Source: Pohlia nutans (taxonomy: Eukaryota; Streptophyta; Bryopsida; Bryales; Mniaceae). From it: a stretch of 64,000 nucleotides of DNA. The position numbers and the translations under genes are program-made. The stretch lies in contig CM040102.1 of the NCBI GenBank assembly GCA_022496805.1, positions 21,855,955 to 21,919,954 on the forward strand. Direction: 5' to 3'. A model generated the notes under the pieces. It saw only the letters and a list, made by a program, of their open reading frames with translations, did no database searches and was not told the origin of the DNA. Below are positions 48,880 through 60,593 of this stretch, piece after piece; the first letter of the stretch is position 1, and every line of letters starts with the position of its first letter.

Positions 48880-50050
48880 ATAGGATTTCATGTTATATCT
48901 CAAGCTTGTTACTTTTGCCTGTGCAATCTCTAACTTGTCTTCTCTAACACTGTGCCTTTCTCAGGGTTGCTTCATGCGTTTGTCAAGATGTATGTACTGT
49001 ACAATCAAGCACGGACGTCACAACCACAAACCTCAAAGCCCAAAAATGAAAAAAAAGTACTCTTTCAATAACGCTTCCTAAGCACGAACCTGGCAGTGCA
49101 TGGGAATTCCTTGTAAACCACGTGATAAATGTACAGGTGTTGCTCATGATAACCTTCATTCTGCAACTCCATAGGGACACTCCAGAATATAATTCAATAG
49201 CATAAACATTGCAGTCTCCTGAAAACAACCCATAGATTGCAATACTAGTAACTTGAGGATGTAAGACTGAGAACCCTTAAGGAATCAAAGCACTAAAAAC
49301 AAGAATATGCTCAATAGGAAAGAGCTGTAAGACCTGCTTACAGTGTAAGCAAGAACTTCAGTGTAGACGTATTACCATAAGGTGGTTACCCCAGTCCCAA
49401 CTGAATAAGAAATACCGATATGAGACATTGATATTATTTAGTATTATTATTTTTTAGAGTTAGGCAAGAAGAAATAGATTCCAACACAAGTTGAAACATA
49501 ATTTTTGGATGAAGAGTGAATTAGTTATAAATTTTCAAAGTTGAAGTATGACACATCCCATTCACATCACGAATCCATAACCACACTTACATATACTAAA
49601 ACCAACAAGAGGGAACCCATTACCAACTGTAACTCATGCTACAACCAACATCATTGCAACATTGATTGTGGAAGATGCCCCTAGCTGTTGGTTTAAGGCG
49701 CCAGTTGGAAACGGGCCATAGTTGCTTGGTCCTCTATATGGTGATCATCTGGTGAAGTGTTTGCACATAATCTTGCACAACACAAATGCATTCATGGTGC
49801 AAGACAACTACAAACAAAGTTTCTCGTGATAGCCGTAAACCTAAACGTCACACAGAAGCGATGCAAGTGTTGGAGAGCTTCATACCTTCCGATTAGAAAT
49901 CACACAAACATCTTGATATCCAGAAACCCTAAGAAATCTGCCAAGTGCACAGTGCAAGCAAAGCTACACCCTCAAAATTGCCAAGTTTGGGAACTCACCC
50001 ATCCATTCACTCCAAGAGGAAATGAAACGTGAATTACGCCACACTCAGAG
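48880..50050 (-). other. Possible small spliced gene, unidentified
   Basis: Minus-strand pieces look exon-like: one, bounded by GGCAG and GTATGAAG, encodes FLRVSGYQDVCVISNRK (about 49938-49887). The next opens VYGYHEK after TTTAG (about 49841). A third after TTGCAG encodes NEGYHEQHLYIYHVVYKEF and ends RKRY stop (about 49166-49070). I could not join them in one frame and do not recognise the protein. The MITE at 49382-49716 lies between them, so it could be a broken gene or chance. Confidence 0.2.
49382..49716 (+). mobile_element. TAAGGTGGTT-ended element, copy 2
   Basis: Direct match to 31610-31975, with ends TAAGGTGGTTACCCC at the left and GCGCCAGTTGG at the right. It lacks an internal segment of about 80 bases present in the 31.6 kb copy (after TTCACATCAC). 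Confidence 0.7.
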
Positions 50051-50065
50051 TTCCGTCCCAAGCCA

Positions 50066-50090
50066 TAAACCCTAAACCCTAAACCCTAAT
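50066..50090 (+). repeat. Short telomere-like repeat
   Basis: Three or four CCCTAAA units in a row. Isolated, with no flanking gene within several hundred bases. Confidence 0.7.
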
Positions 50091-50384
50091 CCACGATTCA
50101 AAGATTTATGCAGACTTCGAATCCCAATGTCATCACTTGAATCGCTTCCCAACCCGGTCTATAAGAAATTCCGCAGGCACAAAACTACTGTGGAATCTAT
50201 CACATTGTAACCAAAATAAATTGTTTACAAACGAAGCAGTGAACTCATAACCAAATCTCACTAAAGCAACAAAGAGAATTCGAAAAAATCCGCTAACCCG
50301 CCAATTGCTACACTGTGTGATTCATAGAATTAGTGAGAGAGTTTACACCAATCCTCACATTAATTTCAGTACATACATCTCAAA

Positions 50385-50650
50385 TGTACAGCACCAGGAA
50401 GAAATGTTACGTAATTTTTACTTAACTCCAGTTTTCCTATAGTGAACTTCAAGTGACCACTAGGAGTTCAATTTTAGCAATTATCCACATATCTTTTACT
50501 TTTCACAATTTTACTTTTCTTTTTATAAATGGGTGAAAATTCCAAGGTAATTGCTCTAAAATTGAACTCCTAGTGATCACTTGAAGTTCACTATAGGAGA
50601 ACTGGAGTTAAGTAAAAATAACGTAACATTTCTTCCGATGTACTGTACAT
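50385..50650. mobile_element. Foldback MITE, copy 2 (GGAAGAAATGTTACGTAA family)
   Basis: Near-palindromic, with ends TGTACAGCACCAGGAAG and CTTCCGATGTACTGTACA. Same interior as 44575-44826. Confidence 0.75.
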
Positions 50651-50684
50651 TATTATGGTCCAGAATGACCTTAAACTACCAGAT

Positions 50685-50869
50685 GATGGAGAGGGATACT
50701 GTTAAGGTGTTGTCACGGTACCCAAGGGGTTGGCGGTTCGATTCTGGCCGTAAAATCACCACTCTATCGGATGGAAATTCCCTGGCGATGGGTTCCAAAA
50801 GTAACTCGTCAGCTTTGCTGCGGATTGCAAAGCAACTCGTGTGCTCCAATAAATAAAATAAAATAATGT
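50685..50869 (+). mobile_element. tRNA-derived SINE
   Basis: A GCGGTTCGATTCTGGCC block (50734-50750) fits the tRNA B box (GGTTCGANNCC). A loose A-box-like stretch lies about 30 bases before it, and the unit ends with a (AATAA)n-type tail at 50849-50869. The sequence does not fold into a full tRNA, so this is a short retroposon head rather than a tRNA gene. Confidence 0.6.
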
Positions 50870-50899
50870 ACACAATTTGGTTGGCTCTCCAACGAAACG

Positions 50900-51350
50900 A
50901 GCTGAAAGACCGCTCCCAGCCGCAACTGTGCCGTGCCGTGCCGCGCCGCGACCCCTCCCATCCGGGCACTCAGAAATTTCCGAACCCTACCCGGGCGTTT
51001 ACTCAACGTGACTGTGATGACTTAGAAAAGAGCCAGTGTCCGTGATGCTGTGTTTGTGGAACGATTGTCTGTAGAGTCCGTGTTCTCAAGAGTAGGGAGT
51101 GTGCAGTGTCTAGGGTTTTGGGGGGAGGTCACTACTGCGCTTGCCGGTGGGGATTGTATGCAGAGATCGGGCTCACTTGGGGTGTTGTAACTACGTGTGC
51201 TAGTGGATCTCGAGGTTTGTGCGGGTTTTGGAGCTTGCTTTTGCTTTTTCTATTAGATTTGCTGGATTTTGTAGAGAGTTAGTGCGGCGTTCTGAAGCTG
51301 AGAGACAGAGGGAGAGAGAGAAAAAGGCAGTTGCTGCCTTGCGGTAGACG
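50900..51350 (+). promoter_or_regulatory. Promoter and 5' leader of the PPI-like gene
   Basis: GC rises sharply from about 50.9 kb. A GA-rich tract (GAGACAGAGGGAGAGAGAG) lies at 51300-51320, about 30 bases before the ATG, typical of a plant leader. The start of transcription is not defined. Confidence 0.45.
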
Positions 51351-54140
51351 ATGAACGGGGACGGGGAATCGTGCAATGACACGATAGCGCATCTGCCGAC
51401 GGACCTGGAAAGCACCCAGGGGTTTGTGTCTGCCGCGGCGGTGGAAGAAGCACCTAGCGCCTCACCCCCTGCCGATGAGACATCGGTAAGACATCTCCTC
51501 TCTCGCATTTGTGGCATTTGTGCGATCCTTTGTTTGAATAGAAATCAACGTTCATCCGTCACATTCGATTGATCCTGATTCTTTACGGAGGTTGAGATCT
51601 GTGATCTGGCGTGCTTGATTTCATTTTAGTTCATTAGAGTTATCAATCCGGTCATACATAGAGTAGCCGTGCAAGGTGAAGATTTTCTGGAAGAAAAGGT
51701 GTAGTTGTGTCACCCTGAAACGATGTGCTCATGCGTTGAACAGGCACATGAAGTTTCGAAGGAGCAGATCGGTGATGAAAGCGTCACGATTGCCCGTAAG
51801 TTATCTGGCTTTTATGTTTGAGTTCATCCTGGCAATTGTTTTTTTACTTCCCTGATGAGTAGCTGAATATTTTGTCTAGATTTCACTGTGTGTCTTTTCA
51901 CCTCCGATGCGAGAAACGTTTTAAGTGTAAAGTCTCATTGTGTAATAAGCTTCTGAGCAGAGAGTTTCCTCTTTCTGTTGGACGACACGTTGTGAGCATT
52001 CTGATTTGAATAAGCATTTGGGACGGTGGGGCAGGGAGTAAAAGGGTGTGTTTTTATGTGAGAAGCTCAGTTTGTGTTTGTGTTTGAGGGTGATCTGAAT
52101 GATCCTGACGTAGTAGGCACATGTCCAGATGAGGAAGCAGCAGCAGAATCAGAAGTGGTCGTGGATCCCGAGGACAAGCTCCCTGAAGATATTTCGGTGC
52201 AGTCCGTGGCAGCGGATGTGAGCGAGGAAGAGGCGAATGGGCAAGGCGAGGTTGAGAGTGAGAAAGTGGAGATTTCCGATATGTGGAATAACGGGTTGCC
52301 CAATGGGAACACGACTGGGTGGGCTAGTGCGGAGGCTCCAGGTGGGGAAAGCAATGGCGTTGCTGCGGAGGGTGGCAGTGCGTCAAGCTCTGGTGTTCTC
52401 GGGTCAGGTCCCGGTCCAGCGGCTCCGAAAACAGAGCAGCCAGTTCAACAGCGTTACACATATTACATGATACGGATTCCGAGGCCTGTGGACGACAAAG
52501 GGAAAGCCGACATCACGAAAGCCGAGATGAAGTTGCAGGCGAAGGCAGACGAACGCGACCAGCACAGCGTGCATGTGCAAGAGGCGAAGCGCAAGAGGAA
52601 CGAGGCGTTCGAGAAGCGACAAGCTGCGCGCGAGGTGGAACGGCAGAGCTTGAAGAAGCTGAAAGCCAAGTTCGAGGAGTTGAAGCCGTTGAGGGACGGT
52701 CTGAAGAAGCTGAAAGACGCCTCGATGAGGGACAGAAGTCAGGGTGGGGTGCCTCGGTCGGAAGAGGAGCTGGACAGCAGAATCGGAGCGCTGGAGTGGA
52801 GAATCCAGCACGAGAGCATTCCTCTGAAGGAGGAGAAGCAGTTGATGCGGGACATTAAGGCGCTGGAATCATCTCGGGAGAGCGTGAGGCAGAGCGCGGC
52901 CCGGAACGTGCAAGTCCAGGAATCGGTGGGGACGCGGGAGGAAATCGAGGAAGCTCTGAAGCCACTGAATGCGGATTACAAGCAACTAGAAGCGGAGTTC
53001 AAAGCGGCGGGCGCGAAGCTGAAGGCTGCGGAGGAAGAGTACGAGAAGCTGAACGAGGCGCTGACGGGCGTGATGGGGCACTATTACAAAGCAAACGACG
53101 TGAGGCAGGAGGCGTACGAAGCTCGAAGGCTTCTGAAGCAACAAGAGTACGGGCGGCTGAAGGAGTTTTACGACAACAAGAGGGAAATCCAACAGGCAAA
53201 AGACATGGCCAGCCAACCGAAGAGCAGGCAGGCAGTGGAGGAGTATTGCAACGCGCAGGTGGAGAGGGTCATGGAGCTCTGGATTCAGAACGATGAGTTC
53301 AGGAAGACGTACGTGAAAGACAACGAGAGGAGTACAGTGAGACGGCTGGAAACGTTGGATGGGCGGGCTCTGGGACCGGACGAGAAGCCACTGAAACTGT
53401 CGTTTTACGACAACCCTGTTCCCTCAAATGTGCCAGAACGAGCTCAAAGCAAGCCATCAGCCACGGAGAACGGGCACGGTGAAGAAGCTGAAGAGGCAGC
53501 AGCGGAGAAGAAGGAAAAGCCTGCGTTGACAAAGGAGAGCAAGAAGGAGAGCAAGGAGGCGAGCAAGGTGTTCCCTGCAGACGCGGATGTTGCAGTTGCA
53601 GTGGTGCCGAAGAAGTCTTCGGAGGAGGTGGAGCGGGAGGCAGCAGAGCTGAAAGAGAAAAGAAGGGCAGCTGAGATGGCGAAAGCGAAGGAGGCAGAGG
53701 AAAGGAAGAAGCGCATAGCGGAGAGGGCGCAGGTGAAGGCGCAGGCATGGGCTCAGAAGGAGGCAGAGAGGAAGGAGAAGGAAAGAGAGAAGAGAGCCCG
53801 CAAGAAGGCTGGTCCAGCGAGCTCTGCAGAGGCTCCGGTGGAGGCAGAGGCGAGCCCAGCAGTGGAGAGCAGCGAAAGCGGTCCAGAAGTGGAAGAGGCT
53901 GTGGCGGAGGTGAAGAAGATGAGCTCAAAGCAACGGAGACGCGGGATGACGAGCTCACAGAAAGGAGTGGAGAAAATTCCCTTACCACCTGTTCGGCGAG
54001 GTCGGAAGAAGATGTTCGGGCTGAGTATGGTAAGCTTGGTGGGCATGAGTGCAGTAGCAGTAATTTTAGTGGCAATTGCAATTTTCATGTTGTACAGTGG
54101 TAATTCTGGGCAAAGGGCTCAGAGTCAGAGAGGAAAGTAG
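51351..54140 (+). CDS. Proton pump interactor 1-like coiled-coil membrane protein
   Basis: PPI1-family proteins are long coiled-coil proteins with a C-terminal membrane anchor; the Arabidopsis member binds the plasma-membrane H+-ATPase regulatory domain. First exon 51351-51485 (45 codons, donor GTAAGA) and a long last exon 52071-54140, which join in frame to 734 residues. A 52-base middle exon (51744-51795) joins in frame only if the last exon starts at 52066 (753 residues), so alternative splicing is likely. Visible: an acidic N-terminus, the family-typical YYMIRIPRPVDD segment, a long Glu/Lys/Arg coiled coil including EEELDSRI and RIQHESIPLKEEKQL, a second Lys/Glu/Ala-rich coiled stretch, and one hydrophobic segment (GLSMVSLVGMSAVAVILVAI) near the C-terminus, giving a tail-anchored topology. 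Length is slightly above Arabidopsis PPI1. The pump as partner is inferred from the family. Confidence 0.85.
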
Positions 54141-54960
54141 GGATATGTAGTGAGGAAGAGTAGGAAGGTTGGAAAGGAAGTTTTGATTTTCTCTTGGTGC
54201 TTAGAGTACTGTAAGGATAGTCAGGTTCAATCATGCCACAGCAGGAGTATAGGGCTTTTCTTAAACCTGTTTTTAATCTCAAATAAGGGTTGGAGGCATT
54301 CCTTATTTGACTTGCATTCCTTGTTTCTGTGGTATTTGTTGTATTTCAACGTAATGTAGTTGAAAGTCATCACTTGCAATAGAAACGTTTTTGAGGATAC
54401 TGTTTATCTTCTGTGACACTATAACGTAATGTCGATTTAAAAAGCCCTGTAACGTCATGTTTGTTGACTTCATACTTTCTTGTCAGTTTCTTGTTTTTTT
54501 TAAAAATAATTTTCATTTATTTTACTGTGCTCAGTGTGGAGTTTTGTTGTGTTTGCTGGAATCCTGGCATCTGGTATTATTTTATTGTTATTGTTTTCTT
54601 AGTAATTATTTGTCATCCATCTCTAAATGTTCATCTTTGATATTGTGTTAAAATTGGACACCTTGAACTTATTAAGTTATGAACCTGTATCACAGTGCAT
54701 TTGGAAGCTCATTTGTCTTCTTAAAAATTGCAATTGGAAGGGGCTGAGCGTCCACTCGAAATTCTTTATTACGGCTCCCTAAGATGAATAATATGCACGT
54801 GAGTGTAAGGAGTTATGTAGTGCTAACGGGGGTTTAGTAGATGACTGCTAAAAACCATATGACTGATTTTTAGTAGATGAATGTGACTGGAATTCTGGCC
54901 TTGTGAACCTTAGTAATCTAATTTTTCTAATTTTTATTTTAAACAATAAAACCTAACGTA
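54141..54960 (+). other. 3' UTR and downstream flank of the PPI-like gene
   Basis: T-rich sequence after the TAG stop, probably a 3' UTR of 200-400 bases. No further gene is seen. Confidence 0.45.
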
Positions 54961-55045
54961 ATATTTCCCCCGTCTGGAAATAATAGTCTTATTTTCTGGC
55001 ATTTTTTTCTCAATATAATTATCCTATGTTTTAAACTTAAAAGGT

Positions 55046-55049
<4 letters not shown>

Positions 55050-55101
<52 letters not shown>

Positions 55102-55180
55102 AAACAAATGGATGCTTTATTTCCAGTGCACAACAACAAATTACAAACATCATACAAGCATCACATTGTGTCAAAGGTGA
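55050..55180 (-). mobile_element. Retroposon 3' end with poly(A) of about 50
   Basis: A run of about 50 T (55050-55100) is followed by GAAACAAATGGATGCTTTAT. On the minus strand this reads ...AAGCATCCATTTGTTTC-poly(A). The same pre-tail sequence occurs in ZZ-Hsp100 intron 9 at 27818-27865 (plus strand) with a shorter, decayed A-rich tail. The 72-codon poly-lysine frame over it is an artefact. Confidence 0.6.
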
Positions 55181-55187
55181 ACTTTGT

Positions 55188-56395
55188 GCACTTCAAATGG
55201 GGTAAACTATTTTGCAACTAATAAGATTTTCATCTTGGTTTTATCATGAATTTTTTAGAATTTAGAATTGCAACTCACGAGAATTTCACAATTCAAATGA
55301 ATTCAAATTTTATGAGTTGCTATTCATAAATCATAACTTTTCAAGAATTCATATGATCAACATCTTGTCCATTTTTCAAATATTGAGATAATTGTTCTTT
55401 TTAGCAAAAGCAACATTCAATTGAACTTTACTTAAAATAAGATAGTTACTTCCGCACATTGTGGAACATTCTCTTTGGTCATAGGTGAAAGGAAATATGC
55501 TTACAGGGTGTGCGAAGGTGAAAGAGAAGATGCGTGAATTGGTGAAGGAAAGATGCGTGAATTGGTGAAGGAAAGATGCGTATAAGGTACGCAAAGGTGA
55601 AAGAGATGATGTTTGAACCGGTGAAAGGAAGACGTGTGAACCGGTGAAGGGAATGGAAGCCGCGTGAACTGGTGAAGGGAAGATGCGTGAACCGGTGAAG
55701 GGAAGGGAAGCCGTGTGAACTGGTGAAGGGAAGACGCGTGAACCGGTGAAGGGAAGACGCGTGAATCGGTGAAGGGAAGCCGCGTGAACTCGTGAAGGGA
55801 AGCCGCGTGAACTCGTGAAGGGAAGCCGCGTGAACTCGTGAAGGGAAGCCGCGTGAACTCGTGAAGGGAAGCCGTGTGAACTCGTGAAGGGAAGCCGCGT
55901 GAACTCGTGAAAGGAAGCCGCGTGAACTCGTGAAGGGAAGCCGCGTGAACTCGTGAAAGGGAAGCCGCGTGAATTGGTGAACGGAAGACGCGTGAACTGG
56001 TCAAGGGAAGCCGCGTGAACCGGTGAAAGGAAGCTGCGCGAACTGGTGAAGGGAAGACGCGTGAACCGGTGAAGGGAAGCCGCGTGAATTGGTGAAAGGA
56101 AGACACGTGAACCAGTGAAGGGAAGCTGCGTGAACCAGTGAAGGGAAGATGCGTACAAGGTACGTGGAGGTGAAAGATAAGATGCTGGAAGCGTTGAAAG
56201 GGAAGATGCGTACAAAGTACGTGGAGATGAAAAAGAAGATGCGTGAAATTGTAAAGGGGAAGATGTGTACAAGGTACGCGGAGGTGAAAAAGAAGATGCA
56301 GGAAACGGTGAAAGGGGTGAAAGCACGGTAAAATGAATCATTAAAGTCATCTTTAGTGTTGAAATTACAATCGTTTTGGTCGAAGGCCATAAATT
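55188..56395. repeat. Solo foldback arm with expanded minisatellite
   Basis: The outer part (55188-55480) matches 39508-39800, and the inner end (56320-56380) matches 40210-40255. In between the array has grown to about 850 bases of 18-24-base units, GAAGGGAAGCCGCGTGAACT being the commonest. Because many units are multiples of three, minus-strand frames of 324 and 201 codons (55376-56350, 55501-56106) stay open; their repetitive Ser/Phe/His-rich product is a by-product. Confidence 0.8.
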
Positions 56396-57540
56396 ACAAT
56401 AAAAAATTCAAATACTTAAGTTCTAATTTGGCAGAGCCTTCCATAGTTCTATTAGGTACTACAATCCAAAGTTTCAAATTAAAATATTAAGAAAAGGTTA
56501 CCAAAAGTAAAGTTTGAAAATAAATGTTTAAAACAAATTTTGGGAGCAAATTCGATGAATTGAATCATGTTCAATATGAATATAAATCATATATTTTATA
56601 AGTTCATTGTGCATTTGAAGGCTCCATAGAAACAAATTCTTGAAAAAATAAATATTTACTACAATTTCAGCGTGTTTTATATCTACTTTTTAATTTGGTT
56701 AGTGCTATTTTCTAATTTTAACCGCTTTAAACCTTAATATAACACACATAAACAATTATTGAACATAATTTTTTCAATTTTTTTTGTTAGACTTTGTTAG
56801 AAATTGTATCTTTTATTTTATCCACAGAAGAAAATTCTCAAAAAAATAAAATTAATGGATTTTTGGACCCTGCATTGTTGCTTCTTCACAAAGATTACAA
56901 GTGGTTCAGTTTACCATGATTTCACCTAAAGGGAAGATGCGTAGAAGGTACGCGTAGGTGAAAGATAAGATGCATGAAACGGTTTAAAGTACGGCCTTAG
57001 TGTAAAGCGCTTAGGCCCCGTTTGCTAAGTTCAAGTGATCCTATTGGTTGGAATTTGTGAAATTTAGGTGAGACGAACAATCGGGACCTAATACAAAGTG
57101 GAGCTCATTTGGACAAACAACTATATTGATTATAGCTATTAGTGTGTGTGACACTAATTGCAAAGACACGCATTAATTTCAATAATCTCGGATTTTAGGG
57201 GCTAATTGCCATTAACCCTTAAAGGACATACTAAGCCCTTTGGGCTTAGTTTTGAGGGAATATAGGAGAAATTTTTACTTTTTCTCAACCATAAAATAAA
57301 AGAATTGGCGCTCGGAAAGGTATTGAAAATGCGAGAGTAGATTCCCAACTTGCGCCTAATTTGACGAACTAAGGAGCTTATGGTGATTAAAAGAGTGCAT
57401 CGGGAAAGTGAGGGTTATTTTTGGGCAGCTAATTTCGGGCCGGCCAGTGTAAGTGGAACATGTGCGTGGGCTTGTTTTAGCATGAGGCTGCGAGCGAGGC
57501 TCGGTGGATCAGCGGGGTCGAGCTGGCATGGCTGGGTTGG
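56396..57540. other. Gene-free AT-rich stretch
   Basis: Holds one stray unit of the foldback minisatellite (56931-56985: GGGAAGATGCGTAGAAGGTA) and, at 57193-57240, two facing TTAA-element-like ends (TTTAGGGG and TTAACCCTTAAAGG). No gene. Confidence 0.4.
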
Positions 57541-57543
57541 CGG

Positions 57544-57839
57544 ATAATGTTCTTGAATTTTTCATAAAATGCACATCATACTTCATTAATTTATTTCTAC
57601 ATATTTGAATATTTATTCAAATGAAAAACGCAAAGTCTCAAAACCTTCTAATTAAAAATTCCAAAAATGTCTAATAAAATCCCAAATGATTTTACACGAA
57701 GGTTTTGGTCATTACACATCAATGAATCCCAATTGAGGAGTTTTACTTTGAAAAATTAAATATCATGTGTCACTAACGTCATTGAAATAAAATTAATGTA
57801 ATATGATGTGCATTTTATTAAGAATTCAAGAACATTATT
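57544..57839. mobile_element. Foldback MITE
   Basis: ATAATGTTCTTGAATTTTTC...ATAAAATGCACATCATA at the left faces TATGATGTGCATTTTATTAA...TTCAAGAACATTAT at the right, about 296 bases in all. No coding capacity. Confidence 0.7.
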
Positions 57840-59780
57840 CACATACGCAAATGAAGCAAATGGTTTATTTTTTGGAGAACAAACTTCAAGAGTAGGAAGA
57901 AGATTTAATTAATTGAATCCTTCGGCACTGTGTCAGCCCCGACCAATCTCCAGTGACCTAACCCAACCCTATCAACTTGGCCAGACCTCACCAACCTGGC
58001 TTGACCCCACCGATTCTACTAACCCCATCAATCCCACCGACCCAACTTGCCCCAGGCCCATCACAATCTTGTCATTAGACCTTTTTTTTTTTCAAAATTT
58101 ATATGTTTTATCACAACATTGGACCAACTTTGGGATGGATAGGGTGAAAATATTGATTTGATTCCTTTGGACTACCCGCCATTTGAGCCCATATCCATTA
58201 CAGTTTAATCCATATCTTTAACCCCTCTTTTGTATCAAAATTAATGTGTACTTTTAAAATATGAAAATGGAAGAATTTCATATAATTTTATTTAAGGAAA
58301 TTATTTTTTGTATATGAGATCATACATAAGAGAATATTTTCATTCAAGTCAGTTCTCACAACACAGTATGAAGTCTACAATTGGTATATAAATATGTAAT
58401 TTTTGCGGCCGCCATTAAGGATTCAACAATCGTAGCTGTATCCACCTTGATTTTTATTTTTTTTCTTATTATTGTTATTTGTAGGGTTCAGCGCCATTGA
58501 TGGCAAGCTAATCCTACTAAAGAAAAAAAAGAAAAAAAGAAAATTATAAAATTAATAAAATTTAGGGTTTAGCGCTACAAATGGCAAACTGAATTCATTC
58601 TAAGAAGAAGAAAGAAGAAAGAATGAAATTTTAAAATTAAAATTAACTTTGGTGCAAGTGTGGGATCCGCGGCTGCACAAGAAGATCCAAAAATGGAAAG
58701 AAATGAATGAAGAAATAGAGAAGATTAAAAAAAAGACAAGCATAAAGACAAGAAGAAAGACAAGAGGAAGACAAGAAAGAAAACAAGATACAAGAAAAAA
58801 GTATAAGAAAAGATTAAATTTTAAAAAAAAATTAAAAAATTGTTTGTTTACAATGTACGTGATTGTAGAAAGACAAAAATAGACATTTTAAAAGAATTTT
58901 TTAGCCAATTCTTTTGGCCAAATTTGCTCATGAAATGAGCGCACTTGGCGAAGTGCAGAAATAGAAAATTGCGTGTTTAATGGCATATAGATTTTCTTTC
59001 AAGACTCTCTTAGAAATACCTTGCCAATCCTTGGTAACCACATCTATACAATCTTTGATGATGAGTACATATTGAATTTGAGAATGTACGCGTGATTAAC
59101 ATTAAAAATTGTGTTTGTAGGTCATTTGTAAAAAAATACATTGAATTTTGTTAACTTTCGCATACAAAGTCAAAGTACAACTTGTTCAGTTGTATTAAAT
59201 TTTTTTTGTAATTTTTGACAACAATTTAATAAATTGGTCAGTTTAGTAACGACTTAGGGTACATTCACAATATAATGAGCCAAATGCGCCCAATTCAAGG
59301 ACTCTAACGGTCCTTAGAATTGAGTCTTTAGGTGTCTTTTTGATGACGTGGCAGATCAGATTTTTGGTTTGCTGGCAATCTTCATTGACGGAAGTGTACG
59401 GTCTGTAGTGTACAGTTCAACTTTGACGGAATCAACAGAGGAGTAGTTGTCATATATCAAGAACTGGAAGTTTCATCTGTTGAAAAAACAAACATTCATC
59501 CATCATGCTCATATTTTCATCCAAAATTAGTTCTTTTCTTAGGGCCTAAGGACTGGTTACCAACGCATTTGAGTCCTTAATGTATAATTGAAAATGGAAT
59601 TTTATCAAAATAAGGGTTGCACATGATAACTTATACTTTAAATTAATCTACTTTAAAATATTTCACATAGTGTTGCTTTTTAAGGGGACTCATGGGTAGA
59701 ATATAAGTAAAATATAAGCACTGGTTACAGTTTTGGTGGCTCCTTTTACAGTAAACATACCCCTTATATTCAATTTATAA
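57840..59780. other. Gene-free stretch with simple-sequence blocks
   Basis: A C-rich CCAACC/ACCCCA tract (57930-58070), a duplicated GGGTT(C/T)AGCGC block (58484 and 58564) and an AAG/AGA-rich tract (58590-58810) that yields a Lys/Arg-rich 77-codon frame of no evident meaning. No RNA gene or splice structure seen. Confidence 0.4.
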
Positions 59781-60580
59781 CCCCTAAGCATCCCTAGCTT
59801 TTTTGGGCTTAAAAACATCATTGCTGCTTATGTGTTATAGGTCTAAATGTGAGGAATAGAAATCTTAAACGTACAATCTTGTAGTACACATGTTTTTGAT
59901 GATGTGGATAAAATTTGGAGTCATTCGGCCATATAGATTGCAAGATCATAGTGTTTTAGTGTTAAAAATGGATTTTGAAATTTTCCTAGCAAGGCAGTTA
60001 GAGGTGAAATTCGCTTTCAAAATTACTCAAATGAAAAACTTTCAACTATAAAGTAGTTCAAAATCATCATATAAACATATTGGTACAGAAAAAACTCATG
60101 AAACTTTTTGATGTGTCATAAAATGGCTTTGCAATCTCAAAAAGTAGCCCGAAAAGTGACCCATTTGATCCAAAGAGCAAAAAGTGTTCAAATAGACCCG
60201 TGCACCAAAATGACTCAAAAAATTAGAAAAATATGGATTGACATCAAAATTTAACTATGATAACTTGACTTCAAGGAGAATCCAATCCATTTTTTTTATA
60301 TTGAAAATGGACATGGAATGAAGGAGATACAAATCCCCAAAGTTGCAGCCATCAAAATGCACAAAAACTGTTCAAAAACAAGACCCCTACTTTCAAATGA
60401 TCACCAAAAATTCATTACATCTTGAATTGATCTTAATTTTTTAGCACTTGTTTTATACATCATGCCGTTTGGTTTTCCAAATTCCATTAAAACCGGATAC
60501 ATTTTGCAAAAGTCACAGCTTTTCAAAAGTGAATGTACCTCAAATAACATTCAAAACATGGAGGCTGGGACGGTTAGGGG
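59781..60580. mobile_element. TTAA-type 800-bp element
   Basis: Starts CCCCTAAGCATCCCTAGC after ATAA and ends GGCTGGGACGGTTAGGGG before TTAA (60581-60584). The interior is unlike the other TTAA elements. Non-coding. Confidence 0.55.
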
Positions 60581-60593
60581 TTAAAGTGTTTAA

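Noticed and set aside
50701..50750. tRNA gene
   Set aside because: Only the B box is convincing; acceptor and anticodon stems do not form, and an AATAA-rich tail follows, so it is a SINE.
53299..54081. 260-codon minus-strand frame (and a 111-codon frame) opposite the PPI-like gene
   Set aside because: Antisense to a real coding exon rich in GAG/AAG codons; its Ser/Pro/Leu-rich translation is the expected shadow.
54939..55157. 72-codon poly-lysine frame
   Set aside because: Produced by the poly-T retroposon tail on the opposite strand.
55480..56330. Possible CRISPR array
   Set aside because: Units are contiguous and diverged, with no unique spacers; the host is eukaryotic; it is a minisatellite.
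55376..56350. 324-codon and 201-codon minus-strand open frames
   Set aside because: They coincide with a tandem array of 18-24-bp units; the product is a repeated Ser/Phe/His-rich string with no domain, and related arrays with different unit order occur elsewhere in the window.
58649..58882. Lys/Arg-rich 77-codon frame
   Set aside because: Arises from an AAG/AGA simple-sequence tract.
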